A DNA stretch of 64,000 nucleotides, from positions 10,992,001 through 11,056,000 of the forward strand of contig OX335649.1 of the NCBI GenBank assembly GCA_946894095.1, given 5' to 3'. A program made the position numbers and the translations under genes. Source of the stretch: Incurvaria masculella (Eukaryota; Arthropoda; Insecta; Lepidoptera; Incurvariidae). Positions within the stretch are counted from its first letter, which is position 1, and each line of letters starts with the position of its first letter. Below are positions 39,901 to 45,900 of the stretch, piece after piece. Below the pieces are notes generated by a model. That model worked only from the letters and a program-made list of their open reading frames with translations. It was not told where the DNA came from and ran no database searches.

Positions 39901-42900
39901 TTTTTTATAAAAAATATATTTATGTTGGTTTTTACATACATTTATATTAAGGTTTAAGTGATTTAATTTATTTATAAAATTCCGTTTTGTGTGTGCTCTA
40001 ACATGTGACCGATTTTGATGATTTTTGGGGTTTCGTACCCAAAGGGTGCCAACGGAACCCTATTACCAAGCCTCCGCTGTCCGTTTGTCCGTCAGTCCGT
40101 CCGTCTGTCACAGGGCTGTATCTCATGAACCATTCACAAAAAATCGCTGAAATTTTCACAAAGTGTTCGAGTCCGACTTCCACTTGGCCGGTTTTTTTTA
40201 CTTATTTCACCTGGATGGTTTTTAGCTATGTGTGTTAGATTCGGTAGGTGGTGCCTCTGGGTGGTGCTGTTGTCCAGAACCAGCTTTTTAATGACCGGTT
40301 GAATAGCACGGATTTACCGGGCGCCGCTCGGGTGAATATCGAAACAAAAACCTCAGCATGTATTTAATAAAATTAAATATGCATTGACACCCTAAACGAA
40401 TTAAGTAGAAGGTTTTGCTACATTTTTGGACTACGAGTGGAATTTACATTTGTCGTTATGTTCAAATATGTATGTGGTATAGTTTTTAAATTAGTGTGTG
40501 GATAACATTTATGTAGGTCACGCACGATACGTAGGGTTGGAGGAAGCAGCTTTTAGGCACATTAATAAATAGGTCCGTTCAATATATTGAGGCTCTTTAT
40601 TTACTTTGTTTGCTAATATGAATTCTATGAAGCGTGTACAATCAGATATGCAGATATATAAAATTCTAGCAGGAAATCCTTTTTTTTTCGTTAGTAGTTT
40701 TCTGTAAGCTAGTGGTAAGCTAGTAACACAATATTTTCAAAAAGTGATTTTAAAGTACATTATCGTCTTTTCAGTTCCTTCGACAAAATAAGAAATTTGG
40801 TACGTATGCATATTTGGTTTTACTTTATTAGGCAGTATGCGGAAGTACAAAGGAAATTCTGTGTTATTTTTTAAAAGTATAAGTTTAATTACAAACTTCT
40901 GCTTAAAACCAATTTTTGCCTGAGATAATTGTTACTAGTTAAATGAGTTAGTAAATGAAAATAAGAATTTAAAAACTAGTACCAAAATTTCGAACCCTTT
41001 GAAATCATAGGCACACAAGTAAGTCTTAATCCAACAACATCTTAAACTCGGCCTAACCAATGCTCATGCGCTTATGTTAGTGTTCTTTGATACACATAAT
41101 TGGATAGCCAATGTGCCAATTTACTTGATTTTCATATGTAACGCAAGTCAATCCAGTGCTTCTGGTATCCCTTAGCAGCTTCAGAGACGCTCTTGCGATC
41201 TCTCAAGATTCGAGAGACGGCGAGACATGAAACTTGAGCGGTAGTATTTTGATCAGTATTACGCTTTTAGATTTACCAGATTATAAAAACGATAATATCA
41301 ATAGAAAGTTTTTTCCTTGGGTATTGCCAAGGATTGATTAAAAAAAAAAGTGCAGACACAGAAAAACATTTCTAGCAATATTAAAATTATTTGCAAACTA
41401 CATTTCGTTGGTTTGGCTGCTGATTTATAGATATGTTTTGTTGGGATGTAGTCATGGAAGAATGTTAAAACGAAACAAGTTTTTTTTTCGATAGCATTCC
41501 AACATAAATTAGTTACTTCGTTAATTTACAAGAATGTCCATGATGTCAAAACCCCAAATACGAATGAACAAGAAAGGGCCGTGGATAGCTGCATAATGTG
41601 GCGACGACACATTTACATAGAGAATTGGAATCGGATAACGCGCGTTGTGCAGCCGGCGGCGGGGGTGGTGGGGGGGGGGGGCGCACGGACGCGACGCGAC
41701 AAGAAGCTTACGTAAACAAAACGAAACAATGGTGGACCGCTACTGCCACCGCCATCAGCACCCGTTGTGGCGCAGTAGACATGCCATCGGGATTCACTTA
41801 TTCGCGGGCAAGGCACAAAATCGTCTCTGTTTTTTTTTTAAATTTAACAAAAAAAAATAACCGACTCCAAAGAAAAAGCACTAAAAAGTAACCAAATAAT
41901 TGCCATTTTTATTGTAGTTACGATTTTTGTTATTTTTTGAGTCGGCGTCAGCCGGGCACGCGCTGCGCCAATCAAGAGAACCTTGCCTACCTTGGCTGAC
42001 ACCGACTCAAAAAATAACAAAAATCGTAACTACAAAAATGGCAATTATTTTGTTACTTTTTAGTGCTTTTTCTTTGAAGTCGGTTATTTTTTTTTGTTAA
42101 TTTTTTTTATTTGTTTATTTTTAGTGAATCTGAAATACACTTTTTAATTTGTATACGTCCTTTCCAATAAAAAAAGAATCACCGAAATCGGTTGCCGTTA
42201 TATTGAGTTATTCGTCCATTTGTCGCGCACATACAAATTTAAGACTTATATGATTTTCTCATGGATATCATTGTCATAACTTAAACAAATTAAAATGGGA
42301 CCATTTAGGAAGCACTAGCTTTCATTTAAAAAAATAATCATCAATATCGGTTCACCCAGGCAAAAGTTATGAGGTAACGAACATAAAAAAAAAACATACA
42401 GACAAATTGATAACCTGCTCCTTTTTTGAAGTCGGTTAATAAAAGACAGTTTCCGTGATGACGAGGATGTAACACGGTCACAAAGTAAACAATGCACATG
42501 GTGTTTGATTTGGTTATAATTTGCACAAAACAAAATTTATTACAAAACGACTTAAGCTAAAAGTAAATAATGAACGCTTTAGTCAAAAATCAAAGGAAAT
42601 TTAAATTAATTTTGAATCATCATGAAACAAGCTATGCTTGTCGTTGAGTAATCCACGTCCGAACTTATTGCATAACAAACCAAACACAATTCCAATACAA
42701 TGCAAACGGTCATCATTAAGAAATAAAACGGTTTGGACTATAATTTTCGATCCCTCGTATAAGAAATATGCACATGATATTCTTTCCACGTTTGTAGGGG
42801 GGGGGGGGAGTTGGGCGGGAAGGCCCACCTTAAACATTGACAGCACAGTCCAGTGTTATTTATTTACACTTAGCTAGGTTTCGTATGTAAACATTGCTAC

Positions 42901-45900
42901 TGTCACCCTACATATCTACACGCATGCCACCGTGGTTCTATCAGAGCTTTTGGCCATCACTTAAGCATTTATTTTGTATGATCCCATAACTATTTCACCC
43001 GCCCAATTTTTTTTTTGCTTTAAATTTAATTGTTTAGTTTTAAATGGGAAATCAAGAAAATAGAACTTTTATTATTATTATTTTTTAATTTAGACAGCTA
43101 GCATGCCATGACCTATAACTGTAATGATATAAAACTAAGACACCAAATGGGATCAAGGTGACATACCAGGACCATTCTTTCTTATGTTGCAGGCTACATG
43201 GACATGAATGGAAAACATGGAATATTTTCATTTCATTCGATGGTTCCAATCTGGGCAAATTACTCAATTTAAATTATTTCGAACGCAAGCATTACTGCAA
43301 GCTTTTATATTGTAGAACTTTTAAGAACTATGTTCCCATAAAAAGGTACATAGTTTACTAATTTAAGTAAATTAATAAGCTCATTTAAGCCTTCTCGTAT
43401 GCTTATATATATTTTTAATCGTTTCAGTTCAGTACAGGACTGTCTACAGCATCATGAAATATCAATAAAATGAATGCAAAAGCTTTCATTACATAGCGGC
43501 ACTTAATCGGTACATAATGTTTTTACTTTAAAATGGTATAAGCGAGCTTCGTAAAAGGAGATTTTTTCGGAAGAGCTTTAAAGACAATTTCGACGAGTAC
43601 CAAAAGCGTTTTCATATATGTTACAATCCAAAGAACCTACTTGTGTTCAAAGAAAATAAACCGGCCAAGTGCGAGTCGGACTCGCACACAAAGGGTTCCT
43701 TATTTAATTTAATTTACATAATTAACAATAAAATAAATTACAATTAATTTGCCTGATATATTACCAATATGAGCCTTCCAGGTTAAGCCGAAATATTTGG
43801 TCCAGAAAATGTATTTGGTTTGTTTGTAATGTCACCTTTTATGCGTGTCCGGATATCTAATCGAAATTGCATTACATTGTTTTCATCTGTTAATTTATTT
43901 ATGTTTAATGGTAAATTATCAAATTGAAACAATAACTGACACGATTAAATTAAAAATGTTAATAACCTCCGTACTAGTTTCACATATATTCATATTTTAA
44001 GAACGCAGGTTAACAAAAAATACCGTTTATCGTTAGTAATATTCTAGGGGACCTTCTACATAATGAAAAATTTAGAACCCCTCCTACCATCCGCTACTCA
44101 ATAATTCAAATTAATATTAGGTTGGGGAAAAAGTTTCTTCGCATTTTTTAAGAAAATTCAAAACATTTTTTAATATGGTTTATTTACATTTAACTAAAGT
44201 ATGTAGGTACCATTTTGTTCGATAACTTTTTGCCATCTTGTAGGTAGGGACATGATCCCATTGCTATAGAAATATTGGGACTTCTGATCAATATACCGCG
44301 ACAAGTGGTTTTGGCAGTCCTCTCGTGATGTTAACCTGACACTGCCTAAAGAATTCTGAAGAGACCTAAACAGGTGGAAATCTGAAGGTGCAAGGTCAGG
44401 ACTATACGGCGGATGCATTAACACCTCCCAGCCAAACTCTCTTAGTTTTTGCTGAGTGGCTAAAGATGTGTGAGGTCTAGCGTTATCATGATGAAAAACC
44501 ACACCCCTTCTGTTGATTAATTCCGGCCGCTTTCTTTCAACTTCTTGCTTTAATCTCATCAGTTGTTCGCAGTAGAGTTCAGAATCGATGGTCCTGCCTG
44601 GTGGTAACAGCTCATAATGAATAATGCCCTTCCAATCCCACCACACACACAGCATCACCTTGTTGCGAGTTAACCCGGGTTTCGCCACAGTCTGTGAAGC
44701 TTGACCGGCCTTTGACCACGACCTTTTTCGCACGTTCTTGTCGTACGTGATCCACTTTTCATTACCAGTTATCAGCTTCTTCAAAAATGGTTCGGTTTCA
44801 TTACGTCGTAATAAAGAATCACAAATGAGTACACGGTTCATTAGGTTTCTTTCAGTGAGCTCGTGAGGTACCCAAATATCGAGCTTTTTTGTGTACCCAG
44901 TTTTTTTCAAATGCGCCAAAACTGTTTTGTGGTCAATTCCTAGTTCTTCAGCTACGTCGTAACTACTGATATGCCGATCTTGCTCCACTTTTTCAAAAAT
45001 GGCATCCATTTTATCCGTAATAGGGCGACCAGAGCGACGTGCATCTTTGACATCAAAATTTCCGGATTGAAAACGCTTAAACCAAATTTGTGCTACTCTC
45101 ACAGACACTGCACTAGGTCCATAAACATCGCAAATTTTTTTCGCGGCTTGCGTTGCAATTTTACCTTTTTTGTAGTAAAATTTTAAAATGTATCGAATTT
45201 CTTCATTAGATTCACTCATTTTGACAGTACGAAAAACAAATGAGAATCACACATTTTCCTAATTTGAATTTGGAATTATGTTCTTTAAAATTTAAACTTT
45301 CAATGATACCAAAACCAGCCAGATACAAATAGTATAGCCAAAGATTATTTATTACAAGTTCATACATACTATAATGCGAAAAGACTTTTTCCCCGACCAT
45401 TAGATAAGCTGTCCATATCATTTTAATTTTATTATGAATAAAGTTCCCTAGATTTTAAAGACGACAAATGTAACATCAGCAAAAATATTAATTATTGTCC
45501 TCTGGAATAAAGCTAAAAATTAACAGATAATGGTCTTAATTATTTAGATTATATTAGATTTTTTTTTATTTTACAAGCGATTTTAAATCACTCCAATGGT
45601 ATCACAGATAACTTAAAAAAGAATTCAGGTACCATTCACAGATATTAGGTACCTTCCCTCCCTCTTACTCACTAGTATTAATATATCGTTAACTTAGGTA
45701 ATTGTACATAGACAAATGCCTTTAACAGATTAAAAAAGAAATAGAACGATTCCAATGCATTGGTTTCTTCTAGAATTATTTTGGTGCCATGTTAGGAGTT
45801 AGTGTTGAGGTAAGGAGTATTCTTTAAATGTTTGCATCCCATTTTATATTTGCACTATTTCAAAAGCCAAGAATGCCACGCATGCATGCAATCGGTCACT

